Assembly: GCA_007128425.1 (NCBI GenBank)
Contig: SKXL01000102.1
Span: forward strand, 1 to 53,695
Direction of reading: 5' to 3'
Length of the DNA: 53,695 nucleotides
Source: Balneolales bacterium
GTDB lineage: Bacteria > Bacteroidota > Rhodothermia > Balneolales > Natronogracilivirgulaceae
Position 1 is the stretch's first letter. Every line of letters begins with the position of its first letter. The translations under genes and the position numbers were made by a program. The notes under the pieces are model-generated. The model ran no database searches and was not told the origin of the DNA. It worked only from the letters and a program-made list of their open reading frames with translations. This document shows, in pieces, positions 16,743-25,142 of the stretch.

Positions 16743-18704
16743 ATGCCAGAACAAAAAAGCAGCAATCAGAAGTTGACCTTTACCTTTCCTGACGGCAGCA
16801 CCAAAACATTTGACACCGGTATCACCGGATTTGATATTGCCCGGTCCATATCCGGTCGTCTTGCACGCGAGGCTTTGAGTATCACACTCGAAAATACGGT
16901 ACTTGATCTGCATCGCCCGCTTACCTCCGGTGGCAAAATCACTATCAACAAATGGGATGACGAAGACGGGAAAATGGCCTTCTGGCACTCCTCTGCTCAT
17001 GTACTGGCGGAAGCAGTGGAATCCCTCTATCCGGGGGTAAAACTGGGTATTGGTCCGCCAATCGAGCAGGGATTCTACTACGACATCGATTTCGGAGACA
17101 AAACTGTCGGTAGCGAAGATCTGCCTGCTATTGAGGAAAAAATGCACGAATTGGCACGACAGAAAAACCGGTTCGAGCGTTTTGAAATACCCAAGGATGA
17201 AGCAGTAGACCATTACAGGAAAAAGCAGGATCCCTACAAGCTTGATCTGCTGGATGGGCTTGAAGACGGAACGATCAGTTTTTACAAGCAGGGCAATTTC
17301 ACCGATTTGTGCCGCGGTCCGCATATTCCGGACACAGGGGGCATCAAAGCGGTCAAGCTGCTGAATACGGCCGGAGCCTACTGGCGCGGTGATGTCAAAA
17401 GCAAACAGCTCACCCGAATTTACGGCATCAGCTTCCCCAAGAAAAGCATGTTGGACGAATTCCTGAACCAGCTTGCGGAGGCGAAAAAGAGGGATCACAA
17501 AAAACTGGGTCCCCAGCTCGGTATCTACATGATCGACAGGATGGTCGGCAGCGGGCTGCCGATGTGGCTGCCCAAAGGAACAATACTGCGCCGCAGCCTG
17601 GAGGCCTTTCTGCGCGAAGAGCAGCTTCGGCGCGGCTACCAGGAAGTTATCACTCCACACATCGGAAACCTGGAGCTCTACCGCACCTCCGGACACTATC
17701 CCTACTACAAGGACTCGCAATTCGCGCCCATGCAGATTGATGACGAGGGATATCTGCTCAAGCCAATGAATTGTCCGCACCATCACCGCATTTACGACAA
17801 TGAGATGCGAAGTTATCGGGATCTGCCGGTACGCCTGGCCGAGTTCGGCACCGTATACCGCTATGAGCAGTCCGGTGAATTGAACGGACTCTCGAGGGTG
17901 CGCGGCTTCACGCAAGATGATGCCCACATCTACTGCACCAACGACCAGCTTAAAGATGAGATCATAAACTGTATTGATCTTACGCAATTTGTATTTTCAA
18001 CGTTCAATATGCCAGTTGACATCCGGCTTTCATTTCGGGACGATGACGATCAGAAATTTGGCGGTAAGCGGGCTTTGTGGGACCGCGCCCAGAAGGAAAT
18101 CAAAGAGGCTGCCGATGAAATGGGCCTGCAGTACCGGATCGCTGAAGGAGAGGCCAGCTTCTACGGACCTAAAATAGATTTCATTATCCACGATGCACTT
18201 GGCAGAAAATGGCAGCTCGGGACTGTTCAGGTTGATTACGTGATGCCGGAACGATTTGACCTCACCTATGTTGGAGCGGATAATCAAAAGCACAGGCCGG
18301 TCATCATCCACAGGGCTCCATTCGGTTCCATGGAGCGGTTTACCAGTATCCTTATTGAACATTTTGCGGGCAACTTCCCGCTTTGGCTGAGTCCGCAGCA
18401 GGCTGTTATCATTCCGGTGTCGGACCAGTTCAATGATCTGGCGGAGTCATACCGCCTACAACTCGCCGAAGCCGGAATCCGGGTAAAAACCGACATGCGT
18501 AGTGAACAGATCGGAGCAAAAATCCGCAATGCGGAAACGTCAAAAATCCCCTACATGTTAATAGTAGGTGAAAAAGAGAAGGAGAATCAGACCGTTTCCG
18601 TGCGAAAGCACAAAAAAGGTGATATTGGAAGCTTTAATTTTTCAGAATTTCTTTCGATAATAAAACGGGAAGTGGATGAAAAGGCTCTTCCGTCCGTAGA
18701 ATAA
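16743..18704 (+). CDS. thrS: Threonyl-tRNA synthetase
   Basis: A 653-residue class II synthetase charging tRNA-Thr. The order is: TGS domain (about 10-75), SAD editing domain with HSSAH near 81-85, class II core with LLKPMNCPHHHRIY (zinc Cys) and motif 2 (FGTVYRYEQSGELNGLSRVRGF), motif 3 near RAPFGSMERFTSIL, and a C-terminal anticodon-binding domain (VIIPVSDQFNDLAESY, then KIPYMLIVGEKEKEN). It precedes infC-rpmI-rplT, the classic cluster order. The 170-bp gap upstream shows no T-box or other leader that I recognise. Confidence 0.98.
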   Translation: MPEQKSSNQKLTFTFPDGSTKTFDTGITGFDIARSISGRLAREALSITLENTVLDLHRPLTSGGKITINKWDDEDGKMAFWHSSAHVLAEAVESLYPGVKLGIGPPIEQGFYYDIDFGDKTVGSEDLPAIEEKMHELARQKNRFERFEIPKDEAVDHYRKKQDPYKLDLLDGLEDGTISFYKQGNFTDLCRGPHIPDTGGIKAVKLLNTAGAYWRGDVKSKQLTRIYGISFPKKSMLDEFLNQLAEAKKRDHKKLGPQLGIYMIDRMVGSGLPMWLPKGTILRRSLEAFLREEQLRRGYQEVITPHIGNLELYRTSGHYPYYKDSQFAPMQIDDEGYLLKPMNCPHHHRIYDNEMRSYRDLPVRLAEFGTVYRYEQSGELNGLSRVRGFTQDDAHIYCTNDQLKDEIINCIDLTQFVFSTFNMPVDIRLSFRDDDDQKFGGKRALWDRAQKEIKEAADEMGLQYRIAEGEASFYGPKIDFIIHDALGRKWQLGTVQVDYVMPERFDLTYVGADNQKHRPVIIHRAPFGSMERFTSILIEHFAGNFPLWLSPQQAVIIPVSDQFNDLAESYRLQLAEAGIRVKTDMRSEQIGAKIRNAETSKIPYMLIVGEKEKENQTVSVRKHKKGDIGSFNFSEFLSIIKREVDEKALPSVE

Positions 18705-18791
18705 ACCTTTCTGCCTTCGGGTGTACGATTGAAATAAAAGCATAAGCCTTATCATCATATTTCGTCACTTCCATTTACTGATAACTAATAT

Positions 18792-18796
18792 AGGAG
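18792..18796 (+). promoter_or_regulatory. Shine-Dalgarno sequence deciding the infC ATC start
   Basis: AGGAG lies 8 bases upstream of the ATC at 18805. No ATG or GTG with comparable spacing exists before residue 19, and the encoded residues from 18805 onward match the IF3 N-terminus. The site therefore supports the non-AUG start. Confidence 0.75.
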
Positions 18797-18804
18797 AACA
18801 AACC

Positions 18805-19359
18805 ATCGGAAAACGATTCAAAAGCAATCCCGTTCGCAAGTCGGTCCCCAAAGAACGAGTGAATGAGAACATACGTGCTGATGTGGTCCGGGTTATCAAA
18901 CCCGATAACGAACACGCAATTTTGCCGGTCAATGAGGCCATAGAGTTGGCATTTAATCTGAATATGGATCTTGTTGAAGTTGCACCCAATGCCAATCCGC
19001 CGGTGTGCAAAGTCATGGATCACGGCAAATATCTCTTTGAAAAGAAGAAAAAGGAGAAGGAGGCGAAAAAAAAGCAGCACGTCATTGTGCTCAAGGAGTT
19101 GCGATTCCGGCCGCAAACGGATGACCACGACTACGAGTTCAAGAAGCGTCACGCTGAAGGATTCCTGAAAGATGGAAACAAGGTAAAAGCTACTGTCCAA
19201 TTTAAGGGACGTGACATTATCTACAGCGACCAGGGTAAGAAACTGCTCGACAGACTTGCAACCGACCTGGAAGACTTTGGCAAGGTGGAAACGCCGGCCA
19301 AACTTGAAGGTAAACGAATGTCCATGGTGCTGTCTCCCGCAAAAGGTCCGGGCTCCTGA
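18805..19359 (+). CDS. infC: Translation initiation factor IF-3, ATC start codon
   Basis: IF3 binds the 30S subunit and rejects incorrect start codons. From the ATC at 18805 the protein is 184 residues and begins (f)MGKRFKSNPVRKSVPKERVNE, the expected basic N-terminus leading to RVNENIRADVVRVI. The N-domain includes EAIELAFNLNMDLVEVAPNA and PPVCKVMDHGKYLFEKKK. The C-domain includes LKELRFRPQTDDHDYEFKKR and VKATVQFKGRDIIYSDQGKK. Starting at the later GTG (18859) would remove the conserved N-terminal residues. A rare ATC/ATT/ATA-class start is a known autoregulatory device for infC, because IF3 itself discriminates against it. It lies 100 bp after thrS. Confidence 0.93.
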   Translation: MGKRFKSNPVRKSVPKERVNENIRADVVRVIKPDNEHAILPVNEAIELAFNLNMDLVEVAPNANPPVCKVMDHGKYLFEKKKKEKEAKKKQHVIVLKELRFRPQTDDHDYEFKKRHAEGFLKDGNKVKATVQFKGRDIIYSDQGKKLLDRLATDLEDFGKVETPAKLEGKRMSMVLSPAKGPGS

Positions 19360-19464
19360 GTCTGGTCACAATTGCGACCACGTGTTCACCCTGTATGCTT
19401 GCCGACCCGGCCTCACTTCCGCTGTCAGCCTGCCGGCACCTCATTTCGTAGAAACACGAAATAG

Positions 19465-19495
19465 TTGCTGGTAAATCGGTTTTTTATTACCTTTA
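19465..19495 (+). promoter_or_regulatory. Possible promoter for rpmI-rplT
   Basis: TTGCTG (19465-19470) and TACCTTTA (19488-19495) are 17 bp apart, one base off the TAnnTTTG box, 38 bp before the rpmI ATG. Just upstream, ATTTCGT and ACGAAAT (19443-19462) form a 7-bp hairpin. Together these suggest a separate promoter or leader in the 173-bp infC-rpmI gap. Confidence 0.35.
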
Positions 19496-19532
19496 AGACT
19501 TGCAAATTTTTAACCCTTTTTTCAGGTTAATT

Positions 19533-19730
19533 ATGCCTAAAATGAAAACCATTAGCGGCGCCAAAAAACGTTTCAAGACTACCGCCACTGGCAAGTTGAA
19601 GCGTAAGAAAGCGTACGCCAGTCACATACTTACAAAAAAATCTCCCAAAAGGAAGCGAAACCTGCGTACGGCAACTCTGGTTTCCAAAGTTGATTTGCCC
19701 CGTATGCGTGAATTGCTTCCCAATGCATGA
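19533..19730 (+). CDS. rpmI: 50S ribosomal protein L35
   Basis: A 65-residue, very basic protein beginning [20 protein letters not shown], diagnostic of bL35. The middle [17 protein letters not shown] is also conserved. The frame opens at 19500, but the ATG at 19533 gives the canonical MPK start and has AGG a few bases upstream. It lies in the conserved infC-rpmI-rplT order, 28 bp before rplT. Confidence 0.97.
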   Translation: MPKMKTISGAKKRFKTTATGKLKRKKAYASHILTKKSPKRKRNLRTATLVSKVDLPRMRELLPNA

Positions 19731-19758
19731 TTTTTAACCACCATTAATTACTGATAAA

Positions 19759-20112
19759 ATGCCACGATCGACCAATAATGTGGCTTCCCGTCGCCGTCGC
19801 AAAAAGGTACTAAGCCAAGCGAAAGGTTACTGGGGTGCAAGAAGCAAGGTCTACACTGTCGCGAAAAACGCAGTGGACAAAGCCCTTCAATACCAGTACC
19901 GCGACAGGAGAGTCCGCAAAAGAGAATTCAGAAAACTCTGGATCACACGTATCAATGCAGCTGCCCGCCTCAACGGAACAACATACTCCAAACTTATGGG
20001 CGCTATGAATGCCCACAATATGGAGATCAACAGAAAGGTGCTTGCAGATTTGGCCGTTCACGATCCGCAGGCGTTCACCGCAGTTGTGGAAGCCGCACAG
20101 AAGAAATCCTGA
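19759..20112 (+). CDS. rplT: 50S ribosomal protein L20
   Basis: A 117-residue basic protein with [20 protein letters not shown] and the conserved [20 protein letters not shown] region, then [20 protein letters not shown]. It is needed for early 50S assembly. In other bacteria L20 represses its own operon through the rpmI leader; whether that applies here is not shown. A strong terminator follows 16 bp after the stop. Confidence 0.98.
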   Translation: MPRSTNNVASRRRRKKVLSQAKGYWGARSKVYTVAKNAVDKALQYQYRDRRVRKREFRKLWITRINAAARLNGTTYSKLMGAMNAHNMEINRKVLADLAVHDPQAFTAVVEAAQKKS

Positions 20113-20128
20113 GACCGATTCTGTATCA

Positions 20129-20166
20129 AAACCGGCAGTGTCTTCCCCGATGCTGCCGGTTTTTTT
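20129..20166 (+). terminator. Rho-independent terminator after rplT
   Basis: AAACCGGCAG (20129-20138) pairs perfectly with CTGCCGGTTT (20153-20162) across a 14-base loop and is followed by further T residues to 20166. It closes the thrS-infC-rpmI-rplT unit 33 bp before pheS. Confidence 0.88.
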
Positions 20167-20198
20167 ATGTTCGATTAACTTATTGACCCGTCCCTGCC

Positions 20199-21215
20199 AT
20201 GTCCAAAACAACTGAAATTGAAAAAGTAAAAAAGGATATCACCTCTCATCCACTGGACTCAGAGCAGGCCGTCGAATCTTTCCGGCTTACCTACCTGTCC
20301 CGCAAAGGTATTATCACGGAGATGCTGGCCGGCATCGGCAAAGCGGCACCCGAAGACCGCGCCAGGCTGGGCAAGGAGCTCAACGCGTTGAAAAAACTGG
20401 CTACTTCACGTTTCGAAGAGGCCAAAGCAGCCCGGTCATCAGAAAAGGCATCCCGTGCAGCTGCCACCGACGATCCTACCCTTCCTCCGCCTCCTCTACC
20501 GACAGGATCCAGTCATCCTCTCTCACAGACCCTGGAGGAGATCAAGAACATCTTCTATCGCCTTGGTTTTACCATTGCTGACGGACCCGAACTGGAGGAC
20601 GATTTTCACAATTTTACTGCTCTCAACTTCCCGCCGGAACACCCCGCTCGTGATATGCAGGACACTTTTTTTATCCGTAAGGATGAATTGAACCCCTCAC
20701 GTGACCTGGTGCTTCGCACACATACCTCTCCCGTACAGATCCGCCTGATGAAAGAGCAGAAACCACCTTTGCGCGCTATCATGCCCGGCCGTGTGTATCG
20801 CAATGAGTCCATCACGGCTAAATCCTACTGCCTGTTCCATCAGGTGGAGGGACTTTATGTTGACAGGAATGTGAGTCTGGCCGATCTGAAACACACTCTG
20901 ATCACTTTTGCCGGTCACCTGTTTGGAAAGGATCTTAAATATCGAATCCGGCCATCCTTTTTCCCGTTCACCGAGCCCAGTCTTGAAATGGACATCTGGT
21001 GGGAGACCGGCAACCGTCCCGGGCAGTGGATGGAGATTCTCGGTGCAGGCATGGTCCATCCGAATGTACTCAGCGCTGTGGATATCGACCCGGAAATCTG
21101 GACCGGCTTTGCATTTGGCATGGGCGTGGAACGCATCACCATGTCTCGATTCGAAATTGACGACATCCGACTGCTTTACGACAATGATATCCGGTTTCTG
21201 GCTCAGTTTCCTTAA
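20199..21215 (+). CDS. pheS: Phenylalanyl-tRNA synthetase alpha subunit
   Basis: A 338-residue class II synthetase subunit that forms an alpha2-beta2 enzyme with PheT. The N-terminal coiled-coil region (1-90) contacts tRNA; the segment LTYLSRKGIITEML is the usual Phe_tRNA-synt_N motif. The core has FTIADGPELEDDFHNFTALN, motif 2 around MPGRVYRNESITAKSYCLFH, and the final IWTGFAFGMGVERITMSRFE then DIRLLYDNDIRFLAQF. It is followed 104 bp later by pheT. Confidence 0.97.
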   Translation: MSKTTEIEKVKKDITSHPLDSEQAVESFRLTYLSRKGIITEMLAGIGKAAPEDRARLGKELNALKKLATSRFEEAKAARSSEKASRAAATDDPTLPPPPLPTGSSHPLSQTLEEIKNIFYRLGFTIADGPELEDDFHNFTALNFPPEHPARDMQDTFFIRKDELNPSRDLVLRTHTSPVQIRLMKEQKPPLRAIMPGRVYRNESITAKSYCLFHQVEGLYVDRNVSLADLKHTLITFAGHLFGKDLKYRIRPSFFPFTEPSLEMDIWWETGNRPGQWMEILGAGMVHPNVLSAVDIDPEIWTGFAFGMGVERITMSRFEIDDIRLLYDNDIRFLAQFP

Positions 21216-21319
21216 ATTTTCAGGCACCACTGCTGTTATCCCGGTTATCAAATTTTTAAAAGAAGTTCCACTTTAACTGCCACTGACTCAAATAACTTAA
21301 GAATCCGAAAATCTAACAG

Positions 21320-23743
21320 ATGAAAGTTTCCTACAATTGGCTGTCCCGATATCTCTCTGATATGCCTTCTCCACAGGATGCGGCTGACAAACTTACACTG
21401 ACCGGTTTGGAAGTTGAGGAGATCGAACAGACCGGATCCGATCTGGAGGGTGTTGTTGTAGGCGAAGTGCTGGAGGTACAATCCCATCCGGATGCCGACC
21501 GCCTTGTGGTATGTCAGGTTGATATCGGGACAGACGAACCGACCCAGATTGTCTGTGGCGCACCCAATGTTGCTGCCGGACAAAAAGTTGCCGTGGCCAC
21601 AGTCGGATCGGTTCTTCCCATGCCGCTGCCCGACGGTTCTCCGTTCAAAATCAAAAAAGCAAAAATCCGGGGGCAGCAATCAGCCGGGATGATCTGTGCC
21701 GAAGATGAACTCGGGCTTGGAGATGACCACGGCGGCATCATGGTACTCAACAATGAACTGAAGCCGGGAATACCTTTTTCGGAGGTAGCTGGAGTGAGCC
21801 GGGACTACGTTTTTGAAATCGGGCTCACCCCAAACCGGCCGGATGCCACCTGCCATCTTGGCGTGGCCCGCGATCTGGCAGCTGTAACCGGTGCAGAGCT
21901 TCACAAACCACTGGACAAACTGCCTGTAATAGCCGGCGGACTGAAAAAGGATTCCATCACGATCACGGATGTCGATAAATGTCACCGTTATGTCGGCCTT
22001 CTGATGCGCGGTGTGACGATTGACGAGTCACCTGACTGGCTGAAGGAGCTCCTCAGAGCCATTGGTCTTCGGCCACGCAACAATGTTGTCGACATCACCA
22101 ATTTTGTACTTCATGAGCTGGGACAGCCTCTCCACGCTTTCGATCTGCACAGGCTTGCCGGCCAAAGGATTAATGTCCGTTCATTTGACAAAGACATACC
22201 CTTCACAACGCTTGACGATGTAGAGCGCAACGTTCCCTCGGGCTCACTTTTCATCTGTGACGGTGAAAAGCCGGTCGCCCTTGCCGGGATTATGGGAGGT
22301 GTGAATTCTGAGATTTCAGAGAATACAACCGATTTGCTGATCGAGTCCGCCTGGTTTGAACCGGTCGGCATAAGGAAAACATCCCGCAATCTGGCCCTTC
22401 AAACCGACTCCTCTTATCGTTTTGAGCGGGGCGTGGATCCCGACATCACGAAAAATGCGGCTCTTCGCTGTGCGGAGTTGATCCTGGAGCTTTGCGGTGG
22501 CACCATTGAAGGCATGGAGGATGTGCACCCGGTCAAGACAGCTCCGGTCACAGTCCCCCTGCGCCACACACGCCTGACATCGATACTTGGCACTGAGATT
22601 GTCCCTGAAACCGCAGAGGGTATTCTTAACCGTCTTGAAATCGCTACCGATAGAGAAGAAACAAACGATCTGATCTGGAAATGCACTGTACCTGCATTTC
22701 GTCCGGATATCACCACTGAAATCGACCTCATCGAGGAGGTCGCCCGCATCTTTGATTACAACAACATTCCCGACCCGGAACGCATTGCCATCACCAGCCC
22801 GGATCCGCTTCCATTTGGCGAACAGTTCCGTAACGCTGTGAGGCAAGCGGCTGTAAGCGCCGGCCTCAGAGAAATTTACACAAACAGTTTACTCCCCGAT
22901 CGGTTTCTGGATGCTTTGGGAGGCACACCGGTTGTTGTGCCCACACTCAATCCGATCACCAGGGATCAGGCTTTGTTGCGAACAGAACTGCTGTATGGCT
23001 TTCTACGCTCAGCTGCCTACAATTTCAATCGTGGCGCTACCGGGGTTCGTTTTTTCGAAATCGGAAATATATTCCGCAAAGACGAAAGGGGAGGAACCTG
23101 GATTACCGGAATCCATGAAGCGACACATCTGCATATCGGCATCGCCGGAAATACACATTCGGATCATTGGAAAACACCGGCGCGGTCTTTTGATCTCTTT
23201 GATCTGAAAGCGATTGTGGAGGCCATCCTCATACAACTTGACATCAGAGATCTTACCACGTGGAATACATCCGAAGGCAGACTCAAGCTGGTATCTGATG
23301 ATTTGGATGGAGTCGTCATAGGAACACTCTCACCGGTTTCTGCACTGTGGAAAAAACAAACCGACATAGAAACAGACGCATTTTCGGCCGAACTTGACAC
23401 CGGTCTGCTGCAAAGACTGGCACTGCAAAAGGTGGACAAGACCTACAAACCGGTGTCACGATTTCCGTCATTTGAATTTGACCTGGCACTGGTTGTTGAC
23501 AAACTGGCAGCATCGGGTGATCTGGTGGCCGGAATGCAGAAGGTCGCCGGTGATCAGCTTATCCGTGTTGAAGTTTTCGATGTCTTTGAAGGTGGGACAT
23601 TGGAAAAAAATCAAAAAAGCATTGCTTTTCGTCTGACGTTTCAGGATAATGCCAAGACGTTGACCATTAACGATGTCGACCCTGTCATTCAGAAAGTTTT
23701 GAAGCGGCTGGAAGCCGATTATTCTGCGAAACTGCGATCCTGA
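21320..23743 (+). CDS. pheT: Phenylalanyl-tRNA synthetase beta subunit
   Basis: An 807-residue protein with the full bacterial PheT layout. It has an N-terminal EMAP-type tRNA-binding domain (about 40-150, with VVGEVLEVQSHPDADRLVVC), and B3/B4 editing domain (LTPNRPDATCHLGVARDLAA, then NNVVDITNFVLHELGQPLHA). A B5 domain follows (about 405-475), then the inactive synthetase core (RPDITTEIDLIEEVARIFDY) and the C-terminal ferredoxin-fold anticodon-binding domain (about 710-807, PVSRFPSFEFDLALVVDK). Nothing appears missing. The next gene starts 165 bp later. Confidence 0.98.
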   Translation: MKVSYNWLSRYLSDMPSPQDAADKLTLTGLEVEEIEQTGSDLEGVVVGEVLEVQSHPDADRLVVCQVDIGTDEPTQIVCGAPNVAAGQKVAVATVGSVLPMPLPDGSPFKIKKAKIRGQQSAGMICAEDELGLGDDHGGIMVLNNELKPGIPFSEVAGVSRDYVFEIGLTPNRPDATCHLGVARDLAAVTGAELHKPLDKLPVIAGGLKKDSITITDVDKCHRYVGLLMRGVTIDESPDWLKELLRAIGLRPRNNVVDITNFVLHELGQPLHAFDLHRLAGQRINVRSFDKDIPFTTLDDVERNVPSGSLFICDGEKPVALAGIMGGVNSEISENTTDLLIESAWFEPVGIRKTSRNLALQTDSSYRFERGVDPDITKNAALRCAELILELCGGTIEGMEDVHPVKTAPVTVPLRHTRLTSILGTEIVPETAEGILNRLEIATDREETNDLIWKCTVPAFRPDITTEIDLIEEVARIFDYNNIPDPERIAITSPDPLPFGEQFRNAVRQAAVSAGLREIYTNSLLPDRFLDALGGTPVVVPTLNPITRDQALLRTELLYGFLRSAAYNFNRGATGVRFFEIGNIFRKDERGGTWITGIHEATHLHIGIAGNTHSDHWKTPARSFDLFDLKAIVEAILIQLDIRDLTTWNTSEGRLKLVSDDLDGVVIGTLSPVSALWKKQTDIETDAFSAELDTGLLQRLALQKVDKTYKPVSRFPSFEFDLALVVDKLAASGDLVAGMQKVAGDQLIRVEVFDVFEGGTLEKNQKSIAFRLTFQDNAKTLTINDVDPVIQKVLKRLEADYSAKLRS

Positions 23744-23908
23744 TGGTAAGGATTTTTGTTATTTTTTTCTGCCGAACACGTTCTTTTCCCGCATCAGCAC
23801 AGCATCATTAAATTCTGTCCGGTTCTGACGGATCTGATTTATATTTTTTCAGATGCAGTGAATAGGATATATTACATACGCGATTTCAAAAACGGAGCAC
23901 TCAACGTG

Positions 23909-24343
23909 ATGAGTCAAGATCAGCCTTACTATCAGGAATTCCGTGATCTTTTAGCCAGAATACAGTCAGCTGTTACCGATCTCAAGAAAAAAAATGAACG
24001 TCTGGCTGATGAGAATCGTGAATTCAGCAGCGAATTGAAGGAAGTGCGCGGTCAACTTGCCAGTGCAAACAGAGAGATTGACCGGCTTAACATTGAGCTT
24101 GCCGCTCAGACTGCACGCAAAGAGCCCGGGGAGTCGGCAAAGATCCCGTCAGACACCGGTTCCGGTTTCGCAGATTCCGATGCTGCTGCCCCCACCCGAC
24201 TCACTTCTGCTTCCCCATCCCTTTTTGACAATCTGGATGACAATGAGAAAAGGATTCTCAGACAACAAATCATTGAACTTATCGCCCGAATTGACAAACA
24301 TCTGAACCGGGCCGGCATAAATCACACAACGGAATCATCATGA
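23909..24343 (+). CDS. Small coiled-coil protein, possibly division-related
   Basis: A 144-residue protein. From the ATG at 23909 it begins MSQDQPYYQEFRDLLARIQS. A clear heptad coiled coil runs over about residues 10-75 (TDLKKKNERLADENREFSSE and onward). It is followed by a Ser/Pro/Asp-rich linker and a C-terminal helix (DDNEKRILRQQIIELIARID). The frame opens at 23756, but that extension has no Shine-Dalgarno sequence and is not coiled coil. No catalytic motif is seen. Its place directly before zapA, together with the coiled coil, suggests a ZapB-like or other divisome-associated role. This is inference only. Confidence 0.8.
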   Translation: MSQDQPYYQEFRDLLARIQSAVTDLKKKNERLADENREFSSELKEVRGQLASANREIDRLNIELAAQTARKEPGESAKIPSDTGSGFADSDAAAPTRLTSASPSLFDNLDDNEKRILRQQIIELIARIDKHLNRAGINHTTESS

Positions 24344-24466
24344 TGCAGCCATGATTTGTGTAAATCATATAGAAAGTTCCGCTTATGCTTTGTCAGTCAC
24401 CTGCTGCCTTGCTTTACTTACTGTTAAAACTCCTTTTGGTCCTGCTTCTGACTCTAGAAATCAGAT

Positions 24467-24527
24467 GAAATGGCCATGACGGCAACCCGACACACAGGCG
24501 TATGATTAAATACGGTCATGGCATTTC
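24467..24527. other. Structured intergenic element upstream of zapA
   Basis: GAAATGGCCATGAC (24467-24480) is complementary to GTCATGGCATTTC (24515-24527) with one bulged base. A second small hairpin, CGTAT/ATACG (24499-24503 with 24510-24514), stacks directly on the 3' arm. There is no U-run. It sits 53 bp before the zapA ATG in a 236-bp gap that otherwise shows nothing recognisable. Confidence 0.45.
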
Positions 24528-24579
24528 GCTTACGCGGTTAATTGAGCATGTGACCTCTTGAAACAAGGATTATGAACAC

Positions 24580-24891
24580 ATGAAATCTATTAAGGTTACC
24601 ATTTTGGGCAAACAGTATCCCCTGAAAATTAATGAGGGAGATGAGGAACTTATGCAGCAGATTGCCGATTATGTTGATAAACGATTTTACGATTTTCGCA
24701 AGGCGCTTTTGAATCAGTCCGAGTCCACAATCATGGTTCTGGCCTGCCTGAGCATTGCTGAAGAGCTATTTATGGCAAATGAGGGTGAAAAGCCTGGCGA
24801 GCGATCTGACGAACAGGCTGTTTTCGGTGAAATCAATGGATCTCTTCGCAAGATTTTGGATGAAATTGAGAAGGAAAATTCCGATATTTAA
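24580..24891 (+). CDS. zapA: Cell division protein ZapA
   Basis: A 103-residue protein. The N-terminal globular part begins KSIKVTILGKQYPLKINEGD with EELMQQIADYVDKR, the ZapA signature. The C-terminal helix (residues about 65-103) would form the tetramer coiled coil. ZapA crosslinks FtsZ filaments at the division ring. AAGGATT lies upstream of the start. It is followed by the 6S-like RNA candidate, and preceded by the coiled-coil gene at 23909. Confidence 0.92.
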   Translation: MKSIKVTILGKQYPLKINEGDEELMQQIADYVDKRFYDFRKALLNQSESTIMVLACLSIAEELFMANEGEKPGERSDEQAVFGEINGSLRKILDEIEKENSDI

Positions 24892-24921
24892 GTAACCTGA
24901 AAAAAAGATCGTTTCTTTTTT

Positions 24922-25109
24922 AACGCTTTTGAAGCAGGGTTAACATAAACAAGCACAACACTTAAAAATAAGGGTGTTCAACTTCGTCCGGCAATGCCAG
25001 GCCTCAGGTCACCCCGGTGAATAGTGGAAGGCAGACCCGGTGCGAGTGAGTACCCGCACTGTCAATGACGGTAGCTTGTCTTGTGCCTGCTTCATTAGCG
25101 TTTTTTTTT
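24922..25109 (+). ncRNA. ssrS: Candidate 6S RNA downstream of zapA
   Basis: The region after zapA forms a long rod-like hairpin. The 5' arm AACGCT-TT-TGAAGCAGG (24922-24938) pairs with the 3' arm CCTGCTTCA-TT-AGCGTT (25086-25102): 15 pairs around a 2x2 internal loop. A run of T residues follows to 25109. The interior holds further hairpin potential, such as GTGCG/CGCAC near 25037-25062, and shows no coding pattern. The length of about 184 nt, the closing stem, the terminator-like end and the position after zapA match 6S RNA, which sequesters RNA polymerase holoenzyme in stationary phase. In gammaproteobacteria ssrS also follows zapA. The exact ends and the central bubble need a covariance-model search. 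Confidence 0.65.
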
Positions 25110-25142
25110 CCATCAAAGCTACAGGTATTACCATCCGCTTAC

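Noticed and set aside
16449-17987. A long minus-strand ORF of 512 residues opposite thrS
   Set aside because: It is a shadow of the conserved thrS gene; no domain or signal is visible and the composition is unlike a real protein.
25065-25142. N-terminal extension of the YmdB-family gene
   Set aside because: It overlaps the 6S-like RNA 3' stem and encodes no family similarity; ATG 25143 starts the conserved sequence.
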